Counted from the stretch's first letter, positions 44,260-54,817 are shown. The stretch is 64,000 nt of DNA from Actinomadura bangladeshensis (GCF_004348335.1 NZ_SMJW01000005.1:1-64000), one strand, 5' to 3'. The notes: generated from the sequence alone by a model not told the origin. Numbers and translations are program-made.

Positions 44260-45467
44260 GCGGCCAGGCGGTGGTGACCGGCCTCGGCGTGACCGCGCCG
44301 AACGGGATCGGCGTCCACGAGTACTGGGACGCCGTCCGGGACGGCCGGAGCGGCCTCGGCGCGATCACCAGGTTCGACGCGTCCGGCTACCCGGTGGCCG
44401 TGGCGGGGGAGATCCCCGAGTGCCCGGCCGAGCGGGAGCTGCCGGAACGGCTCCTGCCGCAGAGCGACCGGGTGACCAGGCTGGCGCTCGTCGCCGCCGG
44501 GGAGGCGCTGCGGGACGCGGCGATCAAGCCCGGCGACGTGCCCGAGTACCAGATGGGCGTCGTCACGGCGAGCACGTCCGGCGGCCTGGAGTTCGGGCAG
44601 CGGGAGCTGCAGAAGCTGTGGGGGAGCGGCTGGCGCGACGTGAGCGCCTACATGTCGTTCGCCTGGTACTACGCGGTGCACACCGGCCAGATCTCCATCC
44701 ACAACGGCATGCGCGGGCCCGGCGGGGTGCTGGCGTCCGAGCAGTCGGGCGGGCTGGACACGCTGGCGTTCGCGCGCCGGAAGATCCGGGCCGGCACCAC
44801 CACGATGGCGGCCGGCGGCGTGGACGGCACGCTCTGCCCGTACGGGGTGGCGATCCAGACCGCCGGCGGGGAACTGAGCCCGTGCGCCGACCCCGGGACG
44901 GCCTACCTGCCGTTCGACGCCGAGGCCGGGGGCTGCGTCCCGGGCGAGGGCGGGGCCGTCCTCATCGTCGAGGACCGCGCCGGCGCCGAGGAGCGCGGCG
45001 CCCCGCAGATCTACGGCGCCGTCGCCGGGCACGGCGCCGCGTTCGACCCGGAGCCCGGCTGCGCCGACGGGCTGTACCGCGCGGCGCTGGCCGCGCTCGA
45101 CGACGCCGGGCGGCCCGCCGCCGCGGTCGACGTGGTGTTCGCCGACGCCGCGGGCCGCCGCGACCTGGACGACGCCGAGGTCGCGGCGCTGACCCGGCTG
45201 TTCGGGCCGCGCTCCGTCCCGGTCACCGCGCCCAAGTCGATGACGGGGCGGCTGCTGTCCGGCGGCGCGGCGCTGGACCTGGCGACCGCCCTGCTGGCGC
45301 TGCGCGACGGGGTGATCCCGCCGACCACCGGCACCCGTCCCGGGCGCGCCGACGACCGGATCGACCTGGTCGTGGCGGAGCCGCGCCCGGCCGGGATCGG
45401 CACCGCGCTCGTCCTGGCCCGCGGGCGCGGCGGGTTCGCGTCGGCCGCGGTGCTCACCGCGCCGTAG
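44256..45467 (+). CDS. Type II polyketide chain length factor, KS-beta subunit
   Basis: Protein of 403 residues, homologous to KS-alpha but with Gln163 in place of Cys (LASEQSGGLDT), the mark of KS-beta, and without the full set of His residues. It forms the heterodimer with KS-alpha and sets chain length and starter acceptance. The ATG overlaps the KS-alpha stop (ATGA) with GGGAGG 6 bp before. Confidence 0.95.
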   Translation: MSGQAVVTGLGVTAPNGIGVHEYWDAVRDGRSGLGAITRFDASGYPVAVAGEIPECPAERELPERLLPQSDRVTRLALVAAGEALRDAAIKPGDVPEYQMGVVTASTSGGLEFGQRELQKLWGSGWRDVSAYMSFAWYYAVHTGQISIHNGMRGPGGVLASEQSGGLDTLAFARRKIRAGTTTMAAGGVDGTLCPYGVAIQTAGGELSPCADPGTAYLPFDAEAGGCVPGEGGAVLIVEDRAGAEERGAPQIYGAVAGHGAAFDPEPGCADGLYRAALAALDDAGRPAAAVDVVFADAAGRRDLDDAEVAALTRLFGPRSVPVTAPKSMTGRLLSGGAALDLATALLALRDGVIPPTTGTRPGRADDRIDLVVAEPRPAGIGTALVLARGRGGFASAAVLTAP

Positions 45468-45483
45468 CCGCCGTCCGGGCCCG

Positions 45484-45514
45484 CCGTGCGGCCGCGCCGT
45501 GCGGCCGCGCCGTG
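45484..45514 (+). repeat. Short 13-bp tandem repeat between KS-beta and epoxide hydrolase genes
   Basis: CCGTGCGGCCGCG is present twice (45484-45496, 45497-45509) with a further partial CCGTG. It fills most of the only sizeable gap (77 bp) in the operon and is probably a replication-slippage product. Confidence 0.7.
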
Positions 45515-45544
45515 TTCAGGCCGCCGTCCGACCGAGGAGTGCGC

Positions 45545-46672
45545 ATGTCCGATATCAGGCCGTACCGGGTCGCCGTCCCCGACTCCGAGGTCGACGACCT
45601 GCGGTGCAGGCTGCGCGCCACCCGGTGGGCGCCCGACCCGCCCGGCACCGGCTGGTCGCGCGGTGTCCCCACCGCCTACCTGCGGCGCCTCGCCGGCCAC
45701 TGGGCCGACGCGTACGACTGGCGGCGCCATGAGGCGGAACTGAACGCGCACCCGCAGTTCGCCACCGAGATCGACGGGACCCGCGTGCACTTCCTGCACG
45801 TGCGCTCCGCGAACCCGGACGCCGTCCCGCTGGTGCTGCTGCACGGCTGGCCGGGGTCGGTCGCCGACTTCCACGCCCTGATCGGCGCCCTCCGGGACGA
45901 CTTCCACCTGGTGGTGCCCTCCCTGCCCGGCTTCGGCTTCTCCGGGCCGCCGCCGGAGACGGGATGGACCGACGGCCGCACCGCCCGGGCGCTGAACGTC
46001 CTGATGGACCGGCTCGGCTACGCCCGCTACGGGGTGCACGGCGGCGACGTCGGGGCCTTCGTGGCACCGCTCATGGGCCGGGACGCCACGGGCCGCGTCC
46101 TGGGCGTCCACGTCAACGCCCTGGTCACGGTGCCCGGCGGAGACGAGGACGTCGACGCGCTGGACGACGCCGACCGCGCGAGGCTCGACGCGCTGCGGCG
46201 GTGGCAGGAGAACGAGGGCGCGTACCTGCGCGTCCAGGGCACCAGCCCGCAGACGCTCGCGCACGCCCACCACGACTCGCCCGCCGGGCTGCTCGCCTGG
46301 TTCGCCGAGCGCTACCGCGACCTCACCGGGACCGCCGACCTGCCGGACGACGCCGTCGGCACGGACGCCGTCCTCACCAACGCCAGCGTCTACTGGCTCA
46401 CCGGCACGGCGGGGTCGGCGGCGCACAGCTACTACGAGCGCTTCCACGACCGGGCCGGGTGGGAGCGCGGCGGCCGCTCCCCGGTGCCCACGGCGGTGGC
46501 CGTGTTCCCCACCGACCACGCCATCCGCCCGTTCGCCGAGCGCGCGCACACGATCGTCCGGTGGACCGAGTTCGAGCGGGGCGGCCACTTCCCCGCGCTG
46601 GAGGCCCCGGACCTGCTCGCCGCCGACCTCCGCGCGTTCTTCCTCGACCAGATCCCCAGGAGACCGAGATGA
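45545..46672 (+). CDS. Epoxide hydrolase (EHN-domain type)
   Basis: Protein of 375 residues with the N-terminal EHN region (IRPYRVAVPDSEVDDLRCRL, then DYD-like WADAYDWRRHEAELN) and an alpha/beta hydrolase core: LLHGWPGSVADFH, nucleophile Asp in GVHGGDVGAFV, catalytic His in ERGGHFPALE. Homologues in angucycline and pluramycin-type clusters open epoxides or catalyse ring formation. GAGGAG precedes the ATG at 45545. The stop overlaps the next start (ATGA). Confidence 0.88.
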   Translation: MSDIRPYRVAVPDSEVDDLRCRLRATRWAPDPPGTGWSRGVPTAYLRRLAGHWADAYDWRRHEAELNAHPQFATEIDGTRVHFLHVRSANPDAVPLVLLHGWPGSVADFHALIGALRDDFHLVVPSLPGFGFSGPPPETGWTDGRTARALNVLMDRLGYARYGVHGGDVGAFVAPLMGRDATGRVLGVHVNALVTVPGGDEDVDALDDADRARLDALRRWQENEGAYLRVQGTSPQTLAHAHHDSPAGLLAWFAERYRDLTGTADLPDDAVGTDAVLTNASVYWLTGTAGSAAHSYYERFHDRAGWERGGRSPVPTAVAVFPTDHAIRPFAERAHTIVRWTEFERGGHFPALEAPDLLAADLRAFFLDQIPRRPR

Positions 46673-47565
46673 CCGAGCCGCACCTGCAACGGCTGGCCGC
46701 CGGCGTGCACGCCTACGTGCAACCGGACGGCGGATGGTGCCTGAACAACGCCGGCGTCATCGCCTCCGGCGGCACGACGATCGTGGTGGACACGGCCGCG
46801 ACCATGAAACGCGCGCTGGCCCTGCGGGACGCGGTGCGCGAGGTGGCGCCCGCGCCGCCGCGCCTCGTCGTGAACACCCACTTCCACGGCGACCACACGT
46901 TCGGCAACTGCGTCTTCACACCCGAGGCCGTCGTGGTGGCGCACGAGGGGACGCGCGCCGAGGCGATCCAGGCCGACCTGCACCTGACGGGCCTCTGGCC
47001 GGACGTCGAGTGGGGCGACCTCCGGCTGGAGCCGCCCGGCCTCACCTACGAGCGGCGGATGACGCTGCACGCCGGCGACCTGCGCGCCGAACTGTTCCGC
47101 CTCGGCCCCGCGCACACCCGCGACGACACCGTCGTGTGGCTGCCGGACCAGCGGATCCTGTTCGCCGGCGACCTCGTCATGTCGGGCGTCACCCCGTTCT
47201 GCATGATGGGCTCGGTCGAGGGCTCCCTCCGCGCGATCGGGCGGCTGCGCGAACTGGACCCGGCCGTCGTCGTCCCCGGGCACGGGCCGGTCGGCGGACC
47301 CGGGCTCCTGGACGAGGCCGAGCGCTACCTCCGCTGGGTGCGCGACGAGGCCAGGCGGGGGCTCGCCGACGGCCTGGACCCCCTGGAGATCGCGCACCGC
47401 GCCGAGCCGGACGGGCGGCTGCTCGACCCCGAACGCCTCGTCCCGAACCTGCGGCGCGCCTGCGCCGAGGAGGCCGGCGCCCCGCCCGGCGAGCGCATGG
47501 ACGTCGCCGCGATGTTCGGCGAGATGATCGACTACCACGGCGGCCCGCTGCCCTGCCGCGCCTGA
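46669..47565 (+). CDS. Metallo-beta-lactamase-fold hydrolase (ActIV-like cyclase/thioesterase candidate)
   Basis: Protein of 298 residues. Metal ligands are visible in [14 protein letters not shown] (HxHxDH), then [17 protein letters not shown] and VVPGHGPVG. ActIV of the actinorhodin pathway is a metallo-beta-lactamase-fold enzyme that closes the second ring and releases the chain; given the ActIII-, ActVII-, ActVA- and ActVB-like partners here the same role is likely. This would explain the lack of another second-ring cyclase and of a thioesterase. Coupled to the epoxide hydrolase gene by ATGA. Confidence 0.8.
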   Translation: MTEPHLQRLAAGVHAYVQPDGGWCLNNAGVIASGGTTIVVDTAATMKRALALRDAVREVAPAPPRLVVNTHFHGDHTFGNCVFTPEAVVVAHEGTRAEAIQADLHLTGLWPDVEWGDLRLEPPGLTYERRMTLHAGDLRAELFRLGPAHTRDDTVVWLPDQRILFAGDLVMSGVTPFCMMGSVEGSLRAIGRLRELDPAVVVPGHGPVGGPGLLDEAERYLRWVRDEARRGLADGLDPLEIAHRAEPDGRLLDPERLVPNLRRACAEEAGAPPGERMDVAAMFGEMIDYHGGPLPCRA

Positions 47566-47578
47566 TCCGGAGGAGACC

Positions 47579-49303
47579 GTGCACAAGATCCTGATCGCGA
47601 ACCGGGGCGAGATCGCGGTGCGCGTCGCGCGTGCCTGCCGCGACGCCGGCCTGTCCAGCGCGGCGGTGTACGCCGACCCGGACGTGTCGGCGCCGCACGC
47701 GCGGATGGCCGACGAGGCGTACGCGCTCGGCGGCGCGACGCCGGCGGACACCTACCTGAACATCGGCAAGCTGCTCAAGGCCGCGGCGGACGCCGGCGCC
47801 GACGCGGTGCACCCCGGCTACGGGTTCCTCTCCGAGAGCGCCGAGTTCGCGCAGGCGGTGATCGACCAGGGCCTCGTGTGGATCGGTCCGCCGCCGTCCG
47901 CCATCGAGGTGCTCGGCGACAAGGTGCGGGCCCGCCGCATCGCCCGCGAGCAGGGCGCCCCGCTCGCCCCCGGCACCGCCGGGCCGGTGCCGGGCGCCGC
48001 CGAGGCCGCCGCGTTCGGACGCGAGCACGGCCTGCCCGTGGCGATCAAGGCCGCGTTCGGCGGCGGGGGCCGGGGCCTGAAGGTGGCCCGGTCGCTCGAG
48101 GAGATCCCCGCGCTGTTCGAGTCGGCCGTCCGGGAGGCCGAGGCCGCCTTCGGACGCGGCGAGTGCTTCGTCGAGCGCTACCTCGACCGCCCCCGGCACG
48201 TCGAGACGCAGTGCCTCGCCGACCGGCACGGCGACGTGGTCGTGGTGTCCACCCGCGACTGCACCCTGCAGCGCCGCCACCAGAAACTCGTCGAGGAGGC
48301 CCCCGCGCCCTTCCTCACCGAGGACCAGCGGCGGACGCTGTACGAGGCGTCGCGGAAGATCCTGCGCGCCGCCGGGTACGTCGGCGCGGGCACCTGCGAG
48401 TTCCTCCTCGCCGCGGACGGCACGGTGTCGTTCCTCGAAGTCAACACCCGGCTCCAGGTCGAACACCCGGTCACCGAGGAGGTCACCGGCATCGACCTGG
48501 TCAGGGAGATGTTCCGCATCGCCGACGGCGAGCCCCTCGGCTACGGCGACCCGGAGCCGCGCGGACACGCGATCGAGTTCCGGATCAACGCCGAGGACCC
48601 GGGCCGCGGCTTCCTCCCCTCGACCGGGACGCTCGCGACCTGGCGTCCGCCGTCCGGGCCGGGCGTCCGCCTGGACGGCGGCTATGCCGAGGGGCAGGAG
48701 GTCCCGCCGCAGTTCGACTCCATGCTCGCCAAACTCGTGGTCACCGGCGCGACCCGCGAGATCGCCCTCCAGCGGGCCCGCCGCGCCCTCGCCGAGTTCG
48801 AGGTCGCCGGCGTCGCGACCGTCCTGCCCTTCCATCGCGCGGTCGTCGAGGAAACCGCCTTCACCGCCGAGCCCTTCGACGTCCACACGGCCTGGATCGA
48901 GTCCGACCGCGCGCCCTCGATCCCGCCCCAGCCGGACGCCTCGGCCGACCCCGCCACGTCCGCCCGCAAGGCCGTCATCGCCGAGGTGGACGGCAAGCGG
49001 GTCGAGGTCGTCCTGCACACGGCCGCGGAATCCGCGGCCCCGGCACCGTCCAGGCCCAGGCCGCGCAGAGCCAGGGCCAAGGAGGAGGACGGCGACGCCC
49101 TGATCTGCCCGCTGCAATCGACCGTCGTGAAGGTCCTCGCCGAAGAGGGCGACACCGTCGAAGCCGGCGACACCATCGTCGTGGTGGAGGCGATGAAGAT
49201 GGAGCAACCCCTCACCGCCCACAAAGCGGGCACCATCTCCGCCCTCAACGCCGACCCCGGCCGTCCGGTGACCCCCGGCACCCGGATCTGCCTGATCCGC
49301 TGA
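47579..49303 (+). CDS. Acyl-CoA carboxylase alpha subunit (biotin carboxylase plus biotin carrier)
   Basis: Protein of 574 residues: biotin carboxylase domain (about 1-445; [41 protein letters not shown]) and C-terminal biotin carrier (about 500-574) with the biotinylated Lys in VEAMKMEQP. The linker is Pro/Arg-rich. Partner of the beta and epsilon subunits at 21347-23106, at the other end of the cluster; together they supply malonyl-CoA and probably methylmalonyl-CoA. GTG 47579 follows GGAGGAGACC. Last gene of the SARP-driven operon. Confidence 0.93.
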   Translation: MHKILIANRGEIAVRVARACRDAGLSSAAVYADPDVSAPHARMADEAYALGGATPADTYLNIGKLLKAAADAGADAVHPGYGFLSESAEFAQAVIDQGLVWIGPPPSAIEVLGDKVRARRIAREQGAPLAPGTAGPVPGAAEAAAFGREHGLPVAIKAAFGGGGRGLKVARSLEEIPALFESAVREAEAAFGRGECFVERYLDRPRHVETQCLADRHGDVVVVSTRDCTLQRRHQKLVEEAPAPFLTEDQRRTLYEASRKILRAAGYVGAGTCEFLLAADGTVSFLEVNTRLQVEHPVTEEVTGIDLVREMFRIADGEPLGYGDPEPRGHAIEFRINAEDPGRGFLPSTGTLATWRPPSGPGVRLDGGYAEGQEVPPQFDSMLAKLVVTGATREIALQRARRALAEFEVAGVATVLPFHRAVVEETAFTAEPFDVHTAWIESDRAPSIPPQPDASADPATSARKAVIAEVDGKRVEVVLHTAAESAAPAPSRPRPRRARAKEEDGDALICPLQSTVVKVLAEEGDTVEAGDTIVVVEAMKMEQPLTAHKAGTISALNADPGRPVTPGTRICLIR

Positions 49304-49338
49304 TCACCGACGCGCTCGGCAGCACGTCCCCCCGAACG

Positions 49339-49363
49339 TCAGGTATCAGCCGATTTGACCTGA
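49339..49363. promoter_or_regulatory. Inverted repeat upstream of the SCP2-like gene
   Basis: TCAGGT (49339-49344) and ACCTGA (49358-49363) separated by 13 bp, about 85 bp before the next ATG. There is no T tract. Candidate operator; binding protein unknown. Confidence 0.3.
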
Positions 49364-49447
49364 TGTTGGCCGTCATGGGCGATGGGTTCCCCGACGCCGG
49401 GTAGAGCGGGCGGTATCGCCGAAGCGCCCAGTGCGGGGAGGAAGATC

Positions 49448-49855
49448 ATGACTGCATCGACCGAGGCCGCGCCGGCCCGGGAATGGGCCGACGCCTTCGC
49501 GGCGGCCAGCAACGACGATCCCGAGATCCAGGCCCACGGCACGTACTTCACCTGCACTTACCTGCTGGACGCCGCCGACCGCACCTACGCGATCAAGGTG
49601 GAGTCGGGGCGGGTCACCGAGGTCACGGTGGATCCGGGCCCGCTCGACGTCCCGTACGAGTTCGCGATCCGGGCGAGCCCCGAGACGTGGCGGGGGTTCG
49701 GTGAGCCGGTACCGCCTCCGATGCACCACGGGATCTGGGCCGCCACCTTCCAGCGCGACATGCGGCTGGACGGGAACGTGCTGATCCTCATGCAGAACCT
49801 GCGCTGCATCACCCGGCAGATCGAACTGCTCCGGACCGTCGGCTCGCCCGTCTGA
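49448..49855 (+). CDS. Small SCP2/sterol-carrier-like protein, function unknown
   Basis: Protein of 135 residues. Its order of strands and helices (YLLDAADRTYAIKVESGRVT, then FAIRASPETWRGFG, then MRLDGNVLILMQNLRCITRQ) resembles SCP2-like lipid-binding domains, where a short strand-rich part ends in a conserved hydrophobic helix. I am not certain of the family. GAGGA lies 6-7 bp before the ATG at 49448. It is followed 14 bp later by an alpha/beta hydrolase, so the two form an operon. Whether they belong to the polyketide cluster is open. Confidence 0.6.
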   Translation: MTASTEAAPAREWADAFAAASNDDPEIQAHGTYFTCTYLLDAADRTYAIKVESGRVTEVTVDPGPLDVPYEFAIRASPETWRGFGEPVPPPMHHGIWAATFQRDMRLDGNVLILMQNLRCITRQIELLRTVGSPV

Positions 49856-49869
49856 AGGAGGAGACCACC

Positions 49870-50724
49870 GTGAGCGCCATATCCCCGGTCACCGGGCACT
49901 ACGTGAGCATCGAGGTCGACGGCCTGGAGTACAAGGTCTTCTACCTGGAGAACGGCACCGGGCGGCCCCTGGTCTGCCAGCACACCGCCGGATGCCACAA
50001 CCACCAGTGGCGCGGTCTGCTGGAGGACGAGGAGATCACCGCGAACTACCGGGTCATCGCCTACGACCTGCCCCGCCACGGCAAGTCCGACCCGCCCGAG
50101 AACGCCGAATGGTGGAAGGAGGAGTACAGGCTCACCGCGGACCACTTCGTCAACTTCATCGTCGCCCTGTGCGACGCCCTCGGACTCGAAGACCCGATCT
50201 TCATGGGCTCCTCGTTCGGCGGGAACGTCGCGCTGCAGCTCGCGCTGCGCCGGCCCGACCGGTTCGCGGGCGTCCTGGCGGTCGAGGGCGCCGACTACTC
50301 GCCCGGGTTCTACCTCGACTGGTGGCAGCACCCGCACGCCAACGCCGCCCAGGTCTGCGCGAGCGGCGTATGGGACCTGATGGCGCCCCAGTCGCCCGAC
50401 GCCGACCGCTGGAAGACCTGGTTCTACTACTCCCAGGGCTCCGAGGCGTTCAAGGGCGACCTGTACTTCTACTCCGTCGACCACGATCTGCGGGACCGCC
50501 TCCAGGAGATCGACGGCGACCGGTGCCCCGTCGTGATGCTCACCGGCGAGTACGACTACCTGACGACCCCGGAGGACAGCGCCCGCACCGCGAACGCGAT
50601 CCAGAACGGCACCTTCGTCAAGATGGAGAAGATCGGGCACTTCCCGATGAGCGAGAACCACTCCGCGTTCCGCGGCTACCTCATCGAAGCCCTCAAAACC
50701 CTGGAAAGAGGTAGCGCCTCATGA
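49870..50724 (+). CDS. Alpha/beta hydrolase, meta-cleavage hydrolase-like
   Basis: Protein of 284 residues with Ser nucleophile in FMGSSFGGNVALQ, acid in TGEYDYLT and His in EKIGHFPMSEN. The oxyanion region VCQHTAGCHNHQW is unusual in carrying several His and Cys residues in place of HGxG. GTG 49870 is preceded by GGAGGAGACCACC. Substrate unknown; co-transcribed with the SCP2-like gene. Confidence 0.8.
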   Translation: MSAISPVTGHYVSIEVDGLEYKVFYLENGTGRPLVCQHTAGCHNHQWRGLLEDEEITANYRVIAYDLPRHGKSDPPENAEWWKEEYRLTADHFVNFIVALCDALGLEDPIFMGSSFGGNVALQLALRRPDRFAGVLAVEGADYSPGFYLDWWQHPHANAAQVCASGVWDLMAPQSPDADRWKTWFYYSQGSEAFKGDLYFYSVDHDLRDRLQEIDGDRCPVVMLTGEYDYLTTPEDSARTANAIQNGTFVKMEKIGHFPMSENHSAFRGYLIEALKTLERGSAS

Positions 50725-52236
50725 GGCCGCTCGGGCGGCGATGGTGACCGGGAGGCCGTCGTCCCCCGGCTGCCGCGCGATCATGTCCTTGACGGCCACC
50801 GTGCCGCGTTCGAACTCTCCGGTGGCGGCGTCGACGAGCCGGTAGGCCTGGGTCCGCTTGTGAACGGGCTGGGCGTCCAGAATGATCACCCGCAACTCGC
50901 CGGGTTCGAAACGGCAGCGCTTCTGCAACGCGGCGATCAGACGTTCATCGTGCATATGTCCGTCGCCGAAGTTCCAGCCCAGGAGGACGCCTGCGACCAT
51001 TTCACCGTCCAGGACCAGGTAGTCGGTATCGTGGGCGGGCCCGCACGCCCTGGGAATGAGCGCGAAATGTGCTCGGCCGTGAGGGTGCAGCGCCCGGAAC
51101 GCATAGCCGCTGTACAGCGGTATCTCGGCCTCTGCGGCACTGCCGTAGACCTTCTCCAATTGATGGTGCGGCAGCATCGCGGCCCGCTTCGTGCCCCTGT
51201 CGAGTTTGTCCACAGCCGATTCGGTGAGGCACCACACTGACGTGTCCCAGTTTCCGGCGTAGTAGCGCATCCCCGGCAGGAACGAGATCTTCTCGGGGAA
51301 CAGATTGCCCAGCACGACGAACGTCGCGCTCACAAGCGGAACGGCCAGCACCCACGGCTGTGTCAGGTCGCCGACGCCGTAGGACGCCTTGTCGACGAAC
51401 AGGACGCCGATGTGAGGGCAGCAGGTCCCCGGGGAACGACCGGTGGAAGCGGTGCTTGAACCGGCCGAACCGCAGGACGGGGCTGTTGCTCAGCATCGCC
51501 TGGATCACGAACGGGAAATGGCCGTTGAGCTTGGAGGCGGCCGCACCCCACCAGATCACCAGCATCATCAGCTTGGCACCGACGATCGCGTCGACCCCGG
51601 AGAACAGGAAGGGCACGGCGATCGCCGCGTACACCTCCGAACGGGCGGCCAGGAACACGGTGCGGTCACGCAGCCCCAGGACTCCGAGCACGGCCAGGAC
51701 CAAGGCCGGCTTCCAGTCCGGTAGAAGGCCGTCGGCGGCGGCGTCCGACAGCAGCGCGAGCAGCAGCGCGGCCAGCAGCACCCGTACAGCAGCACGTCCA
51801 ACGGCGTGCGCGCGTCACCGCGGGTGAAAGGGACGCGGCCGGGCCAGGGAGGCAGGCGAATGGTGCCGGGCCGAAGCCAGTACAGAAACGACCCGAGCGG
51901 GGGAAGAATACGCGAATTCAACGGCCCGAACCCGCAGCCCAAGCCGAGCACCTCGAACAGCATCGACCACAACACGAGCTTCTCGAACACGACCGGCGCA
52001 GCCCACCACTGGCCGACGGAGGTGAACCCGTCGATCCCCTCGGTCGCGAGCGCGAACCCCATCGCACCCAGCACGTACAGCCCGATCTTGACCGTGTACA
52101 GGAGGTACACCACGTCGGGAGTGCCGAATCCGACCTCGCACAGGTGCCGGATCAGCGGCCGCATCCGCTCGATACGCGTACCGCCCTGCCATTCAGCACG
52201 ATCGAACTGCGGAAAGTCCGGTTGAAGAAAGCCCAT
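50719..52236 (-). pseudogene. DUF3556 membrane protein gene broken by two frameshifts
   Basis: Three consecutive frames on the minus strand join into one protein of about 505 residues matching DUF3556: MGFLQPDFPQFDRAEW at the start, VLGLGCGFGPLNSRILPPLG, WLRPGTIRLPPWPGRVPFTR, then after a break near 51785 (GGGTGCTGC) VLLAALLLALLSD, and after a second break near 51412-51416 IGVLFVDKASYG onward to the end at 50719. Several membrane helices are predicted. The first break is explained by one missing G, the second by one extra base. Either a recent pseudogene or indel errors. The 3' end abuts the convergent hydrolase gene. Confidence 0.72.
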
Positions 52237-52564
52237 GCTATCGGGCCAATGTCGGCGCACGCCGCCATTGACCACTACCTCCGTCCTGCTCGATGGACGA
52301 TCGATAGAACAACATTTACGCCGCAAGCGCCTCAATCGAACGTCCACGACACCGCGGAGCCGGGGTTCGCATGAGCCGAAAATAGACGATCAGACGGACC
52401 TGGACAAGTGTCTAGTTGAGCCCCGCGCATGTCCCATCGCGGAGGGCTGTTCTTCTGTGCGGCTTGATCCGGCCACCGGGGGTGGGGGACAGCGTGCGGT
52501 GAGCGTGGTTGTCTACGACTATCCCGGCAGTCGGGCGGGGCCGATCACAGCCTTGGGGAGTGAC

Positions 52565-53323
52565 GTGGACGCGACCGAATCCCGGATGCCGGCGACCTCG
52601 GTGGAGGTGGACGCCGTTCAGCGGACCGCCAGGATCGCGGGTGTCTGGTTCATCCTCACCTTCGTCTTCTCGATCCCGGCGGTGTTGCTGTACGACCCGG
52701 TCCTCAACGACGCGAACTACATCCTGGGAGCGGGCGCGGACGCGCAGGTCCGGGCGGGAGCCCTCCTGGAGATCCTGACCGCCGTCGCGAACATCGCCAC
52801 TGCGGTCGTGCTGTTCCCGGTCCTGAAACGGCAGAGCGAGAGCATCGCCCTCGGCTACATCGGCCTGCGGATCGTGGAATCGACCGTCATCGTGATGGGG
52901 ATCGCCAGCGTGCTCGCCGTGGTGGCGTTGCGGCAGGATGTGGCGGGCGGGGGCGGCGCGGACGCCGTGGGGATCGGCCAGTCACTGGTGGCGTTGAAGA
53001 ATCAGACGTTCCTGCTCGGTCCTGCTTTCTGCGCGGGCTTGGGCAACGGCCTGCTGCTGGGTTACCTGATGTACCGGTCGGGCCTGGTGCCGCGCCCCAT
53101 GGCCCTCATCGGCCTCGTCGGAGGTCCCATCGCATGCGCCACCGCGACCGCTGTTCTTTTCGGCGCCTATGAGCAGCAGTCCCCGGTGAATTTCCTGTTC
53201 ACGGCGCCAGAGATCGTCTGGGAAGCGTCGCTGGGCATCTGGCTCCTCATCAAGGGCTTCCGTCCCGCCGCCCTCATCACGGGAGCGGCCGGCGAGACCA
53301 CACGGACCCCGGACACGGCGTGA
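52565..53323 (+). CDS. DUF4386 membrane protein
   Basis: Protein of 252 residues with six predicted membrane helices. The DUF4386 pattern is visible: RTARIAGVWFILTFVFSIPA, LLEILTAVANIATAVVLFPVLKRQ, YIGLRIVESTVIVMG, LVPRPMALIGLVGGP. GTG 52565 lies 4-5 bp after GGGGAG; the open frame extends upstream but without protein character. Function of the family unknown. Confidence 0.8.
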   Translation: MDATESRMPATSVEVDAVQRTARIAGVWFILTFVFSIPAVLLYDPVLNDANYILGAGADAQVRAGALLEILTAVANIATAVVLFPVLKRQSESIALGYIGLRIVESTVIVMGIASVLAVVALRQDVAGGGGADAVGIGQSLVALKNQTFLLGPAFCAGLGNGLLLGYLMYRSGLVPRPMALIGLVGGPIACATATAVLFGAYEQQSPVNFLFTAPEIVWEASLGIWLLIKGFRPAALITGAAGETTRTPDTA

Positions 53324-53352
53324 CGGGCGGTCACTGTCCGCGTTGAAACCGG

Positions 53353-53445
53353 GCCTACGGGAGCTTCGACAACCACGTCCGCAACGGCCTGGAGCTGAGC
53401 GAGGCCACCGACGCGGCGCTGGACGCCCGGCTGCCGACCGCCTGA
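53353..53445 (+). other. Possible 3' remnant of an unknown gene
   Basis: A short frame reading AYGSFDNHVRNGLELSEATD and ending LDARLPTA before a TGA has protein-like composition, but no start or upstream part is visible. It may be the tail of a deleted gene. Low confidence. Confidence 0.2.
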
Positions 53446-53469
53446 TCCGCCCGGAGCGGACCGGCTCCG

Positions 53470-53940
53470 TCAGGCGTGCGTCCGGTGGGAACCGGGAGGA
53501 CGCCGGCGAACGGCCGCGTTCGCCTCGGTGATGTGCAGGCGGTTGTGCAGCCCGGCGATGTTCATGATGCGCAGCACCCGGGACTGCGGGTGGTGCAGGC
53601 GCAGCTGGCGGCCGTGGCCGGCCATGACCTGGTGCGCCCACACCAGGACGGCCAGGCCGCTGGAGTCGGCGAAGCTCAGCTCGGAGAGGTCGAGCAGCAG
53701 CCGGTGCGGGTCGTGCCGGTCGATCACCGCGCCGATGTGGCGGCGCAGGTCCTCGGAGGCGGCCACGTCGAGTTCACCGCGCAGGCGCAGCTCGGCCGTG
53801 GAGTCGTGCGGGCGGACGTCGACCGCCACCAGCAACGCGCCCCCGGCGCAGGAGACGGTGCCGGGGGCGGCCGTGGCCGATGGCGTCGGTCCGCCGGGCG
53901 GCGATGCCGAGGTGAACAAGTGATCGTTTGCCGGGGTCAC
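53470..53940 (-). CDS. STAS-domain anti-sigma factor antagonist
   Basis: Protein of 156 residues; STAS domain at about 45-145 with TAELRLRGELDVAASEDLR and the phosphorylatable Ser in ELSFADSSGLAVLVWA. The N-terminal 40 residues are disordered (Pro/Ser/Thr-rich). Such proteins release a sigma factor by binding its anti-sigma kinase, and are switched off by Ser phosphorylation. No RsbW-type kinase is in the window. Part of the signalling island. Confidence 0.88.
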   Translation of the reverse strand: MTPANDHLFTSASPPGGPTPSATAAPGTVSCAGGALLVAVDVRPHDSTAELRLRGELDVAASEDLRRHIGAVIDRHDPHRLLLDLSELSFADSSGLAVLVWAHQVMAGHGRQLRLHHPQSRVLRIMNIAGLHNRLHITEANAAVRRRPPGSHRTHA

Positions 53941-54072
53941 AGAGCCTCCAAGGGCGCGGGGATCTCCGGGACCGGGCAGGGTCAGGGGCCGGACCGAGGT
54001 GGAGCGAACATGGCGCGACCGTCCGAGCGGACGCGCCGGTGAAACAGATCGGGTCGATCGGTCGTGGTGGTG

Positions 54073-54768
54073 TTAGGTGTCACCGCCGAGGATCTCTGCT
54101 GCCAGTTCGGCGACACGGCGGCGGCTGTCGCGCGCCTGTTTGCGCAGCCGGTTGAACGCCGCCACGGCGTCCACGCCGTGGGTGGCCATGAGGTAGCCGA
54201 TGGCGCGCTCGATGACGACGCGGTAGTCGAGCGCGTACTGCAGCTGGGCGGCGGTGACGCTGTGCTCCTCGGACGACAGCGCGGCCGCCATCAGCTCACC
54301 GACGAGGCCGGCGTAGGCGCGCAGCGCCGACATGTCGGAGTCGTCCCACCCGTAGGGCTGGGACCGGTAGACGTTCAGGGTGCCGACCGGGCTGCCGCCC
54401 AGCAGGATCGGCACTCCCGCCACCGCCCGCACCCGTGCGTCCAGGACCTCCGGGAGGTGCGGCCAGCGGGCGTCCGAGCGCACGTCCTTGGTGTGAACGG
54501 GGTGGCCCAGGACGTACGTGTCGTAACACGGCCCCTCTTCGGCCTGGGCTTGGGCCTCCTCCAGGGAGCGGCCCGCCTCGTCGGAGGCCGCGATCGAGAG
54601 CAGCTGCTCCTTCTGGTCGATGAGCATAATGCCGGCCCCGTCGTAGCCGAACAGCCGGTTCACCGAGCTGACCACGTGCTGCAGGGCCCGCGCGACGTCG
54701 GTCTCGTGCGGGGTCTCGCGCAGCCGCTCAAGGCTGGCGCCCAACGCTTCGACGTCGATATGCATCAT
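54073..54768 (-). CDS. GAF-ANTAR regulator
   Basis: Protein of 231 residues: GAF domain at about 15-155 (FGYDGAGIMLIDQKEQLLSI, then AVAGVPILLGGSPVGTLNVY) and C-terminal ANTAR RNA-binding domain (about 165-225: LQYALDYRVVIERAIGYLMATHG, with AFNRLRKQARDSRRRVAELA). ANTAR proteins act as antiterminators at paired hairpins. ATG 54768 is preferred; an in-frame ATG at 54777 would place the ribosome binding site too near. Confidence 0.88.
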   Translation of the reverse strand: MMHIDVEALGASLERLRETPHETDVARALQHVVSSVNRLFGYDGAGIMLIDQKEQLLSIAASDEAGRSLEEAQAQAEEGPCYDTYVLGHPVHTKDVRSDARWPHLPEVLDARVRAVAGVPILLGGSPVGTLNVYRSQPYGWDDSDMSALRAYAGLVGELMAAALSSEEHSVTAAQLQYALDYRVVIERAIGYLMATHGVDAVAAFNRLRKQARDSRRRVAELAAEILGGDT

Positions 54769-54817
54769 GATCCACATCCTTGGACGGCGGGCCCGGGGTC
54801 ACTGGGGTACGGACGCA

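Noticed and set aside
52235-52564. Upstream extension of the DUF4386 frame
   Set aside because: The extension has no membrane segment or family similarity and overlaps the start of the divergent DUF3556 gene. The GTG at 52565 with GGGGAG fits better.
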